Positions 53,910-63,132 of a DNA stretch of 64,000 bases are shown in pieces. Under the pieces are notes generated by a model. The model worked only from the letters and a program-made list of their open reading frames with translations. It did no database searches and was not told where the DNA came from. Source of the stretch: Dyella sp. C11 (GTDB lineage: Bacteria > Pseudomonadota > Gammaproteobacteria > Xanthomonadales > Rhodanobacteraceae); the NCBI RefSeq assembly GCF_003121485.1, contig NZ_QAVX01000008.1, forward strand, positions 62,001-126,000, in the 5' to 3' direction. Position 1 is the first letter of the stretch, and the number at the start of each line of letters is the position of its first letter. The translations under genes and the position numbers were made by a program.

Positions 53910-54659
53910 ATGATGGCAAACCTTTTCGAGCCGCTGGACCGATCGTGCGATGTGCCCGTGTGGCGGCAGATCGAGCAGCAGGTGCTGCAGCAGATCCGCA
54001 GCGGGGGGTTGCGCGGCGGCGCAAAACTTCCCTCCGCACTGGAGCTGGCACGCCGGCTCAACGTGAATCGACACACGGTGCGTCGCGCGCTCGATTCGCT
54101 GGAACAACGCGGCGCCATCCTCGCCGATCCGGGCCGTGGCCTGCGCGTGCGCGAGGAGTGCTACGACTATCCCATCGGCCGGCGCACCAGCTTCAGCCGC
54201 AACATGCACAACCTCAATGTGAATGCCGGCAACAAGGTGCTGGGCACGGCGCTGGTGATGCCGCCCAAGCGCGTGGCCGATTCGCTGGCGCTGGCGCGCG
54301 GCGAGCGCGCATGGTGGATCGAATCGTCCGCGCACGCCGAAGGCCGCGTGCTCGATCACGGCCAGGCATGGTTTCCGGCAACGCGTTTCCCGCGGCTGGA
54401 TGAAGTGTTCAAGCGCACCGGCTCGGTGAGCCGCACGCTGGCGGAATTCGGCATTGCCGACTACTTCCGCAGCTACACGCGCGTGACCGCGCGCCTTGCC
54501 GGCAACACCACGGCCGGCGTGCTCGATCAGTCGCCGGATCTACCGGTGCTGGAAGTGGAGTCACTCAATGTGGACGGACAGAATCAGCCCGTGCAGTACG
54601 GGCTGACCTGTTTCGCGGCGGAACGCGTGCAGCTGGTGCTTTCCACCGCGGATCACTGA
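53910..54659 (+). CDS. phnF: PhnF-like GntR-family regulator
   Basis: 249 residues from ATG 53910 (a second ATG follows directly). The winged helix VPVWRQIEQQVLQQIRSGGLRGGAKLPSALELARRLNVNRHTVRRALDSLEQRGAI is followed by a UTRA-type ligand domain (YPIGRRTSFSRNMHNLNVNAGNKVLG ... VLEVESLNVDGQNQPVQYGLTCFAAERVQL). The combination RTSFSxN is the PhnF subtype linked to phosphonate metabolism. It lies between phnM and the convergent TIGR03364-type oxidoreductase (3 bp gap). Confidence 0.88.
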   Translation: MMANLFEPLDRSCDVPVWRQIEQQVLQQIRSGGLRGGAKLPSALELARRLNVNRHTVRRALDSLEQRGAILADPGRGLRVREECYDYPIGRRTSFSRNMHNLNVNAGNKVLGTALVMPPKRVADSLALARGERAWWIESSAHAEGRVLDHGQAWFPATRFPRLDEVFKRTGSVSRTLAEFGIADYFRSYTRVTARLAGNTTAGVLDQSPDLPVLEVESLNVDGQNQPVQYGLTCFAAERVQLVLSTADH

Positions 54660-54662
54660 GAG

Positions 54663-55844
54663 TCAGCGGACGACGGCCGTGGCCGGCGTGCCGGTTTCGG
54701 CGCGAAGCGTGCCATTGACCACTTCTTCCGCCAGGCCAAACGACAGCGTCATGCCAAGGCCGCCGCCGCCCACACCATTGACGATGGTGACGCCGGGTTC
54801 CGCTTCGATCACCAGTTCGCTGCGGTGGCCATCGGTGAGCTTGGCGTAGGTGCCGTGCCAGCTCTGGCGCACATTCCAGTTCGGAAGGTCCAGCACGGTG
54901 CGCAGGTAGTCGACGATCTTGCTGTTGATGGCGCTTTCGTCGAAGGGCTCGTGCGTATGGCCGTATTCATGCGAATCGCCAATGGTGATTTCACCACGAC
55001 CGTTCTGCGCCGCCATCACATGGATGCCCAATGCGATCAGGTCGGCATACTGCTCGGACAATCGCTGGCGCAGCGCGCCGATGCTCGGCGTGGCGTGGAA
55101 CCCGCTGTAGTGCGCCATGGTCAGGCCGCCGCAGACCACGGGGCCCAGCTGGAACGTGGGCTGCGCTTCCAGCCTCAGCATCTGCAGCTTGCACTTGGTG
55201 ATGGCGGTGCGCTCGAACAGTTCCGGATACAGCGTTTCGAAATCGGTGCCACCGGCGACGTAGATGACGTCCGCGGCATAGCGGCGACGCCCGCTCCACA
55301 CGTAAGGGTGCTCCACGCGCGTGATGGCCTGTCGCCAGTGGAACTCCACGCCGTAGCGCTCCGTCAGCCAGGCCGGCAGGTTGCGGATCGCTTCGCGCGG
55401 ATCTACTACGAGCTCGTCGGTGCTCATCAGCGCGCCGAGCAAACCTTTCGAAACCACGCCCGGGGCATGTTCGCGCACCTGGGCCGCCGACAGCGTGCGG
55501 GAGGGACGGATGCCTTCGTTCATGGCGGCGTATTCGTTCATCACCGCCCATTCGTCGTCGTGGAATGCGGCGATCAGGCTGCCGCTCTGCGCATACCAGG
55601 TACCCGTGGCGTCGCAGAAATCACGCCAGATCTCGCGCGAACGCAGTGCGCGCGCATAGAGCGGGCCGTTGGGCACGCCAATGGGCCAGATGGTGCCGAA
55701 GTTGCGTATCGATGCGCCCACGGCACGTTCGTGACGATCGAACACGGTGACGCGATAACCCGCTTCCGCCAGTGCGCGCGCCATGGCGAGCCCGACAATG
55801 CCTGCACCGATCACGATCGCGGTACGTGTTTCCGACTTGCTCAT
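54663..55844 (-). CDS. FAD-dependent oxidoreductase, TIGR03364-like, phosphonate-associated
   Basis: 393 residues. A DAO/glycine-oxidase-type fold: FAD-binding TAIVIGAGIVGLAMARALAEAGYRVTVFDRHERAVGAS, then IRNFGTIWPIGVPNGPLY and the C-terminal VNGVGGGGLGMTLSFGLAEEVV. The RNFGxIWPxG pattern is, from memory, characteristic of the phosphonate-cluster subfamily TIGR03364, whose members are thought to oxidise N-methylated or free aminoethylphosphonate. Cytoplasmic. Its ATG overlaps the stop of the DUF5690 gene upstream (ATGA), so it is the last gene of a three-gene operon. Confidence 0.85.
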   Translation of the reverse strand: MSKSETRTAIVIGAGIVGLAMARALAEAGYRVTVFDRHERAVGASIRNFGTIWPIGVPNGPLYARALRSREIWRDFCDATGTWYAQSGSLIAAFHDDEWAVMNEYAAMNEGIRPSRTLSAAQVREHAPGVVSKGLLGALMSTDELVVDPREAIRNLPAWLTERYGVEFHWRQAITRVEHPYVWSGRRRYAADVIYVAGGTDFETLYPELFERTAITKCKLQMLRLEAQPTFQLGPVVCGGLTMAHYSGFHATPSIGALRQRLSEQYADLIALGIHVMAAQNGRGEITIGDSHEYGHTHEPFDESAINSKIVDYLRTVLDLPNWNVRQSWHGTYAKLTDGHRSELVIEAEPGVTIVNGVGGGGLGMTLSFGLAEEVVNGTLRAETGTPATAVVR

Positions 55845-57166
55845 AAACGGCTGCTTTCCATCTCAAGAGGTGACAACGATGCCGGCGCGTGCCCGTTCTG
55901 GCGCCCGTGTCGCCAGAACCAGCGCGCGGCCAGCGCAATCAGTACGAGGCCCAGCAGGCTGCAGGCGAGCACGGCGCGTTCGAAGAACTGCGTCCAGTTG
56001 AGCTGCAGGGCGAGAAACTGGCGGATCAGCAACACGGCCACGCTGCCGATGTAGCCGGAGGCGTCGGCGATATACATCACGAACGACGCCGTGCCGCTGA
56101 TGCGGAACGTGGCCATCAAGCGTTCGAAGAACATGCCATTGAGCGGGATGTAGCCGAGGTAAAGCCCGAAGCCCACCAGCGTCATCCACAGCAGCGGCGG
56201 CAGTTCGCCGTGCGCAAACAGCAGCGTGCTCAGTCCGGCGCAGCACAGGCCGCCGGCGATCAGCACGTGGTTGAGCATGAAGGCCCGCATGTTGTCGCGT
56301 ACCAGCGTCAGCGAGGCGGTGAGCATCAACACGCCGATGCCGATGGGCGTATCCACTTCGCCGAACACCACGGCGCTTCGGCCAAAGCCCAGGTCGCGAA
56401 AGATCTCCGTATCGAAGTTCTCGCGGAAGTCGCGCAACACGGTAAGCAGTACATACAGCGGCACGATCAGCAGCAGACCGGGAAGAAAGCGGCGTACGAA
56501 GGCGTGGCGCGCGTCGCGGTCCATGCGTCCGCGTGGCGCGCGTGCGGCAACGTCTTCAGCAGTGGGTGGCGGTAAACGCGTGAGCACGTGCAGCGACAGC
56601 AGCAGCGGCGGCACGAAGACAAGACCGGTGAGAAAGGGCATCCAGTGCTCGCTCACGCCCGCCAGCAGCATCGCCTTGCCGACGCCTTTGACCAGCCCCG
56701 ACGCGAAGATGAAGCTGGAGGCGAGGATGGCGCCCATCAGCTCGGTCGCCTGTCGTCCTTCGATGTAGCCGAACACCAGGCCCCACACCATGCCCAGCGG
56801 CAGGCCGTTGAGGAACAGGAACACGATGCCCGGTACCGGCGGCATGAGCGCAAAGCCCAGCAGTGCGAGCCACGACAAACCGATCAGCGAAAGAATCGCC
56901 ACGGCGCGGCGCGAGGTCTGAAGCTCCGGCACCAGTCGAATGCCCCATACCTTGCTCGCGGCGTAGCCCATGACCTGGGCAATCACCAGCCAGATCTTGT
57001 AATCCACGCCCAGCCAGCTCATGCCCTCGTAGCTGCCCGCGCTGAACGGCTTGCGGAAGGCGTACATGCACGAATAGGTGCAGAACGCGGCAAAGCCCGC
57101 CACCAGCGGAAGCATGGATGGCGACCAGAACCAGGACGACGTGTTCGAACGCGGCGAGTGACGCAT
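55841..57166 (-). CDS. DUF5690 membrane transporter (MFS-like)
   Basis: 441 residues from ATG 57166, preceded by the phosphonatase-like gene 7 bp away. About twelve membrane helices; the N-terminal signature LVAGFAAFCTYSCMYAFRKPFSAGSYEGMSWLGVDYKIWLVIAQVMGYAASK resembles the phosphate:antiporter (UhpT/GlpT-like) region of the MFS, and the later YIPLNGMFFERLMATFRISGTASFVMYIADASGYIGSV is the family's hallmark. The operon position suggests uptake of an organophosphonate such as an aminoethylphosphonate derivative; this is inference. Confidence 0.85.
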   Translation of the reverse strand: MRHSPRSNTSSWFWSPSMLPLVAGFAAFCTYSCMYAFRKPFSAGSYEGMSWLGVDYKIWLVIAQVMGYAASKVWGIRLVPELQTSRRAVAILSLIGLSWLALLGFALMPPVPGIVFLFLNGLPLGMVWGLVFGYIEGRQATELMGAILASSFIFASGLVKGVGKAMLLAGVSEHWMPFLTGLVFVPPLLLSLHVLTRLPPPTAEDVAARAPRGRMDRDARHAFVRRFLPGLLLIVPLYVLLTVLRDFRENFDTEIFRDLGFGRSAVVFGEVDTPIGIGVLMLTASLTLVRDNMRAFMLNHVLIAGGLCCAGLSTLLFAHGELPPLLWMTLVGFGLYLGYIPLNGMFFERLMATFRISGTASFVMYIADASGYIGSVAVLLIRQFLALQLNWTQFFERAVLACSLLGLVLIALAARWFWRHGRQNGHAPASLSPLEMESSRL

Positions 57167-57173
57167 CACGTGC

Positions 57174-57872
57174 TCAGGCCACGTTCGTCTGATCGAGACG
57201 GCCAAGCAACGCCGGCAGTTCGTGCAGGCTGTCGAGGATGGCGTCAGGCTTGTAGTCGGCAAGCTCGGCGCGCGTATAGGCGCCGGTGGTGACGGAGACG
57301 ACCAGCCCGCAGTGCGCCTCGCGTCCCTCCCGCACATCGACTTCGGTATCGCCGATCTTCATCACGCGCGAAGCATCGGCGACGCCGCATTCGGCCATCA
57401 GCGCGCGGATCATGTCCGGCGCGGGCCGGCCGTGCGCAACCAGATCGGCCGAGATCGATGCATCGATCAAACCACGCGTGCGCCAGCCGAAACGTTCGAT
57501 CAGGCATTCGGCGATGTCCTGCGAAAACGCCGTATTGAGCGCCACCTTGATGCCGCGATGACGCAGCCAAGCGAAGACTTCTTCGGCGCCGTCCATCGGG
57601 CGCACGGCATCGTGCGTGCGGTAGCAGTCGAGCATGCGCGACACGAAGTCGGCGTGCACTTGCGTCACGTGGGCATCGCTGGCGGGCAGGTCGTGCGCGG
57701 CGAGCATGCTGCGGATGGCGGCGGGCTTGGTGTAGCCCATCAGCGCGCGCAACTCGGCGAGCGGCGCGTGGCAGCCAGCCTGCGTCAGTGCTTCCCGCAG
57801 TGCCAGCGCGACCAGGTCCGGATCGTGGACCGTGGTGCCCGCCATATCGAAAACCGCCAGTTCGAACGTCAT
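57174..57872 (-). CDS. phosphonatase-like HAD hydrolase (TIGR03351/PhnX-like)
   Basis: 232 residues from ATG 57872, behind CGGGAGGCATC. A HAD-superfamily protein with motif I FDMAGTTVHD, cap region RALMGYTKPAAIRSML and motifs III/IV RPAPDMIRALMAECGV and KIGDTEVDVREG. In phosphonoacetaldehyde hydrolase (PhnX) a cap-domain Lys forms a Schiff base with the substrate; the Lys of MGYTK lies in the equivalent stretch. It probably splits phosphonoacetaldehyde or a close analogue to phosphate and aldehyde. First gene of the operon with the DUF5690 transporter and the FAD oxidoreductase. Confidence 0.85.
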   Translation of the reverse strand: MTFELAVFDMAGTTVHDPDLVALALREALTQAGCHAPLAELRALMGYTKPAAIRSMLAAHDLPASDAHVTQVHADFVSRMLDCYRTHDAVRPMDGAEEVFAWLRHRGIKVALNTAFSQDIAECLIERFGWRTRGLIDASISADLVAHGRPAPDMIRALMAECGVADASRVMKIGDTEVDVREGREAHCGLVVSVTTGAYTRAELADYKPDAILDSLHELPALLGRLDQTNVA

Positions 57873-58001
57873 GATGCCTCCCGTGTTGGCGAGGCATGCT
57901 GACCAGCGGCGATGGCGCGCCCGTGACGCGGGCATCGACAGTCCAGGCGGACTGTCTAGTCAATCGCGCGGGGTGCGAATCGCATCACGCGTGGCGATGA
58001 A

Positions 58002-58322
58002 TCAACCCGGGTCGCGCACCCAGTCGAGGTAGGGGACATGGCCGTCCGTCACCGGCACGGCAATCAGTTCCGGCAACTCGTACGGATGAAGCGCCAGCAG
58101 GCGCTCCTTCAATGCGGGAAGTTGCGCGGCCGTCGTCTTGATCAGCAACAGCTCTTCGCTGTCCGTCACCACCTCGCCCTTCCAGCGATAGGTGGAGGCA
58201 ATGGCCGGGATGCGGTTCACGCAGGCGGCCAGCCGTTCCCCTACCAGGGCTTCGGCCAGCTTCTGCGCGCTGGCGACGTCAGGGCAGGTGCAGTAGCAGA
58301 GCAGCACGGCATCGGACATCAC
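58002..58322 (-). CDS. cutA: CutA-family divalent-cation tolerance protein
   Basis: 106 residues. The CutA1 ferredoxin-like trimer protein: VLLCYCTCPDVASAQKLAEALVGERLAACVNRIPAIASTYRWKGEVVTDSEELLLIKTT, HPYELPELIAVPV and the final YLDWV. It is widely conserved and linked to copper/divalent metal tolerance, though its molecular role is unsettled. Its start overlaps the stop of the aldolase gene (ATGA). Confidence 0.95.
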   Translation of the reverse strand: MMSDAVLLCYCTCPDVASAQKLAEALVGERLAACVNRIPAIASTYRWKGEVVTDSEELLLIKTTAAQLPALKERLLALHPYELPELIAVPVTDGHVPYLDWVRDPG

Positions 58323-58966
58323 GACCTCGACATCAGCCCGTAGTTGGCGAACTTGGCCAGCACGTCGGCCACTTCATCCTGGGTAAGCAGCGTCGGCGTG
58401 CCCACCTGCAACGCCAGCGCATATTGGCGTGCCAGGTTTTCCACCTCCACCGCACGCCACATGGCCTGCGCCAGCGAGCTGCCCAGCGCGACCATGCCGT
58501 GGTTGGCCATCAGGCAGGCGAGGCGGTCTTCCAGCGCGGCGACCACGGCATCGGACAGCGCCTGCGTGCCGTAGGTGGTGTAGCCGGCGCAGCGGATCGA
58601 ATCCCCGCCGCCCACGGCGATCATGTAATGGGCCGGCGGAATGTCCCGGCGGCACATGGCCAGGGCGGTGGCGTAGGGCGGATGGACGTGGACGATGGCC
58701 CCGGCGTCGGGACGGGCGAGGTAGATGTCCCGGTGGAACCGCCATTCGCTGGAGGGCTTCTGCCCCTGGGGCCAGCCGCCGTCCCGGTCGATCCGCACGA
58801 TGCCTGCGGGCGTGATCTCCTCATACGGCGTGCCGCTCGGCGTGATCAGGAAACCTTCGTCGCAACGGGCACTTAGGTTGCCGGAGGTGCCTTGGCTCAG
58901 GCCCGAGGCGGCCAGCCGGGCGCCTTGGGTGACCAGTTCCTGGCGGAGTGTCAGCTCATCGCTCAC
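58319..58966 (-). CDS. class II aldolase/adducin family protein, L-fuculose-phosphate-aldolase-like
   Basis: 215 residues from GTG 58966 (VSDELTLRQELV), the same length as FucA; a TTG at 59011 is less likely. Zinc-dependent class II aldolase fold: GLSQGTSGNLSARCDEGFLITPSGTPYEEI, the zinc ligands in AIVHVHPPYATALAM (HxH), and LMANHGMVALGSSLAQA with the third His. The substrate (fuculose-1-P, ribulose-5-P or similar) is not resolved. Coupled to cutA. Confidence 0.88.
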   Translation of the reverse strand: MSDELTLRQELVTQGARLAASGLSQGTSGNLSARCDEGFLITPSGTPYEEITPAGIVRIDRDGGWPQGQKPSSEWRFHRDIYLARPDAGAIVHVHPPYATALAMCRRDIPPAHYMIAVGGGDSIRCAGYTTYGTQALSDAVVAALEDRLACLMANHGMVALGSSLAQAMWRAVEVENLARQYALALQVGTPTLLTQDEVADVLAKFANYGLMSRS

Positions 58967-59113
58967 GGGCGGTAGTCGGCGGGGGACAGGCCGGCATGGT
59001 CGTCCGTCCAAGGGCGGCTGTCGATAGAAAAAAGGGCGCGATTGACTGCCAAAGTGCCTTGAAAGCCCCGAACCCGTCCCCCATTGGAGAAGTCAGCCAT
59101 CGGACCGGCGCCT

Positions 59114-59142
59114 CTTGCGGGGGGCTTCTGCGTCGTTAGAAT
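59114..59142 (+). promoter_or_regulatory. sigma-70-like promoter of groESL
   Basis: TTGCGG (59114-59119) and TAGAAT (59137-59142) are separated by 17 bp and would start transcription near 59149, inside the CIRCE element, so HrcA binding would block it. Confidence 0.6.
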
Positions 59143-59168
59143 TGGCACTCACCTCTCGGGAGTGCTAA
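59142..59168. promoter_or_regulatory. CIRCE operator (HrcA binding site) of groESL
   Basis: TTGGCACTC (59142-59150), nine bases, GAGTGCTAA (59160-59168). It matches the consensus TTAGCACTC-N9-GAGTGCTAA with one change (G for A at the third base of the left half). Heat-labile HrcA would repress groESL here. Confidence 0.93.
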
Positions 59169-59238
59169 CAGCGCCACCAGGCGCCGCTCCGGGGTCCGAA
59201 TCCGTGTTCACCCATCCAACAAAAGCTGGAGCCCACCC

Positions 59239-59532
59239 ATGAGCAAACTGCGTCCGCTGCACGATCGCGTCATCGTCAAGCGCCTCGAAGAAGAGCGCGT
59301 CTCCGCTGGCGGCATCGTCATCCCCGACAGCGCCACCGAAAAGCCGACCCGCGGCAAGGTCATCGCTGCCGGTGCCGGCCGCATCCTGGAAGACGGCAAG
59401 GTCCGCCCGATGTCTGTGAAGGAAGGCGACACCGTGCTGTTCGGCAAGTACGCCGGCCAGGAAATCAAGATCGACGGCGAAGAGCTGGTCTTCCTGAAGG
59501 AAGACGACATCGTGGCTGTCATCGAAGGCTGA
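59239..59532 (+). CDS. groES: co-chaperonin GroES
   Basis: 97 residues, the usual length. Signatures: [42 protein letters not shown] (mobile loop that binds GroEL) and [32 protein letters not shown]. Caps the GroEL barrel in ATP-driven folding in the cytosol. Under CIRCE control; followed by groEL after 105 bp. Confidence 0.98.
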   Translation: MSKLRPLHDRVIVKRLEEERVSAGGIVIPDSATEKPTRGKVIAAGAGRILEDGKVRPMSVKEGDTVLFGKYAGQEIKIDGEELVFLKEDDIVAVIEG

Positions 59533-59625
59533 TCTCGACAAGCGGGCACGGCTGTAGCGCGATAGCCGCGCTTGTTGGCCCGAAAGATCAAGATCAAATC
59601 CCCATTCTTATTTCAAAATTTTTGA

Positions 59626-61281
<1,656 letters not shown>

Positions 61282-61311
61282 GTCCACGCCTTCCAGGCAC
61301 CGCAACACCCG

Positions 61312-61341
61312 AAAACCCCGCCTTGTGCGGGGTTTTCTTTT
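61312..61341 (+). terminator. intrinsic terminator of groESL
   Basis: AAAACCCCGC-CTTGT-GCGGGGTTTT (61312-61321 with 61327-61336) followed by CTTTTT: a 10-bp stem with T-run. Confidence 0.93.
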
Positions 61342-61552
61342 TCCTGCGAAAAAACCTCAAGAAATATCGCCGGATCATTTCCGTTTTCGCCCGGTGGCAC
61401 GTCTTAACTCTTGTCACAGTCACCATGCGGGTCGGCACGCCTTGAACGAACGGAATCTTCAGCCCGGGGAGGAACCCCTGGATGCCGATCTGGTGTTCGC
61501 AGCTAGCGGCTGCGCCTATGCGGCGCAACGCTCCCTGGAGCGCGAACTTCGG

Positions 61553-62578
61553 ATGGCAGGGTCACCGGCCCCGCATGTGTCTGGACAACGGGAGAGAAGC
61601 GCCAGGGACGGCAAACCCTTTTTTTCCCTGTGGTGGCGATCCATTCGTCATCGCACCGACTGGACCGGGCCGATGGGTCAGCGCATGTGGATGGGCATGA
61701 AGTACGCCGCGCGCGCGCTGGGTAGCCCGGTGCGTCATCACGCGTATCTGTCCTTCCTCGATTCGCACCCGCTGTTGCGCGCCTGCGTAATGCATGACCC
61801 TCGCTTGCAGGAGCGTTACCAGCATCGTTTCGTGAATCGCCGCTGGCATCGCACGGATCGCCTGGGCGCCCTGCAGTCGCACTACCGCCTGTTGCTGGAA
61901 CGCTGGCCGCCGGCCCTGTTCGAAGCCGTGTACGCGCAGGGCAACGCCATGCTTGGCACGCTGCATCTTCGTGATGGCAGCCGCCTGCGTCTTCGCATGC
62001 GGCCTTCCATCGCCATGGGTTGCGAAGGCGAGCTGGCCATCGAACTGACGGACGCGCAGGACGTCATGCTCTATCGCATGGTGATGACCCTGGTGGACGA
62101 CGACACCCTGGCCATTGGCTGCATGCAGGGCCCCAACGGCGTCGACGCCCGCGAACGCGTGCGCGAACTCACCCGCAACATGCACGGCATGCGCCCGAAG
62201 CACCTGCTGCTCGTGCTGGCGTATGCCTTTGCCGGCCAGTGCGGCCTGCGTCGCATCGTGGCGGTGGGCAACGTTGCCCACCCCTTGCAGGGCCGTACGC
62301 GCCTGTTTTCCGACTACGATGCGTACTGGATGGAGCAGGGCGGCATGCTTACCGCCGAAGGCTGGTTTGCGCTGCCGAACGCGCTGCATCACCGGCGCGA
62401 AGAGGAATGGGAAAGCAAGCGCCGCGCACAGTTCCGCCGGCGTGCCGACCTGCGCTGGGAGGCCGTGCAGATGTTGAACGAGGCCATGCGTCCGGTGCCA
62501 TGGTGGCGCGACATGGTTCAGGCGCAGGCGGAGATAGAATCATCGCCGCCGCTCCCCGACGTCACCAGGGCAGCCTAG
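61553..62578 (+). CDS. VirK/YbjX family (DUF535) protein
   Basis: 341 residues from ATG 61553 (MAGSPAPHV); the frame is open further upstream and a TTG at 61442 would add 37 residues, so the start is uncertain. The family core is SIRHRTDWTGPMGQRMWMGMKYAARAL ... HAYLSFLDSHPLLRACVMHDPRLQERYQHRFVNR ... RIVAVGNVAHPLQGRTRLFSDYDAYWMEQGG. VirK/YbjX proteins are linked to envelope stress or resistance to antimicrobial peptides in enterobacteria; the molecular activity is unknown. Its TAG overlaps the GTG start of the sigma factor by one base (TAGTG). Confidence 0.85.
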   Translation: MAGSPAPHVSGQRERSARDGKPFFSLWWRSIRHRTDWTGPMGQRMWMGMKYAARALGSPVRHHAYLSFLDSHPLLRACVMHDPRLQERYQHRFVNRRWHRTDRLGALQSHYRLLLERWPPALFEAVYAQGNAMLGTLHLRDGSRLRLRMRPSIAMGCEGELAIELTDAQDVMLYRMVMTLVDDDTLAIGCMQGPNGVDARERVRELTRNMHGMRPKHLLLVLAYAFAGQCGLRRIVAVGNVAHPLQGRTRLFSDYDAYWMEQGGMLTAEGWFALPNALHHRREEEWESKRRAQFRRRADLRWEAVQMLNEAMRPVPWWRDMVQAQAEIESSPPLPDVTRAA

Positions 62579-63132
62579 TGGACAAACCCATCCGTGCGCC
62601 CGCTCCGGCAGGCGTGAACATCGACCCGGCGTACGCCATGCGCATCGCGGATTTGTTCCGCGACCACAATCGCGCGCTCGTGGCGTTCCTCCAGTGCCGC
62701 CTGAACTCGCTGTCCGATGCTCAGGAAGTGGCGCAGGAGGCCTATGTGCGCCTGGTGACGATGGACAAGCCCGAGCAGGTGGAGTCGCTGCGCGCGTACC
62801 TGTTCCGCATTGCGTCGAACCTGGCCGTGGACCGCCTGCGCGCGCGCCAGGTGCGTGCGGACAACCCGCTCGACATACCCGACGATGACCTGCACCTGGC
62901 GCCGATCCCCGAGCGCCACGTGCACGCCACCGGGCAATTGCAGGCGCTGGTTGCCGCCGTGCGCGAACTGCCGGCCAAGACTGCCCGCGCGTTTGTCATG
63001 CACGTCATCGACGGCTGCGAAGTAAGTGCGATTGCACGGGCCATGAAGATCAGCGAGCGCATGGTGCGCTATCACGTCGCCCACGCCCTGGCGCATTGCC
63101 GGGCGCGGGTGGACGAACCGGAGATGCCATGA
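62578..63132 (+). CDS. ECF-type RNA polymerase sigma factor (FecI-like)
   Basis: 184 residues from GTG 62578; MRIADLF at 62638 is an alternative. Sigma region 2: MRIADLFRDHNRALVAFLQCRLNSLSDAQEVAQEAYVRLV, with LRAYLFRIASNLAVDRLRARQ; region 4: LPAKTARAFVMHVIDGCEVSAIARAMKISERMVRYHVAHALAHCR. The FecI-like class is activated through a FecR anti-sigma factor and a TonB receptor. Overlaps the fecR-like gene by ATGA; the receptor is expected to the right of the window. Confidence 0.92.
   Translation: MDKPIRAPAPAGVNIDPAYAMRIADLFRDHNRALVAFLQCRLNSLSDAQEVAQEAYVRLVTMDKPEQVESLRAYLFRIASNLAVDRLRARQVRADNPLDIPDDDLHLAPIPERHVHATGQLQALVAAVRELPAKTARAFVMHVIDGCEVSAIARAMKISERMVRYHVAHALAHCRARVDEPEMP

Noticed and set aside
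58967..59113. A small gene between the aldolase and the groES promoter
   Set aside because: The short frames there have no ribosome site, no family resemblance and overlap the promoter; the region is taken as non-coding.
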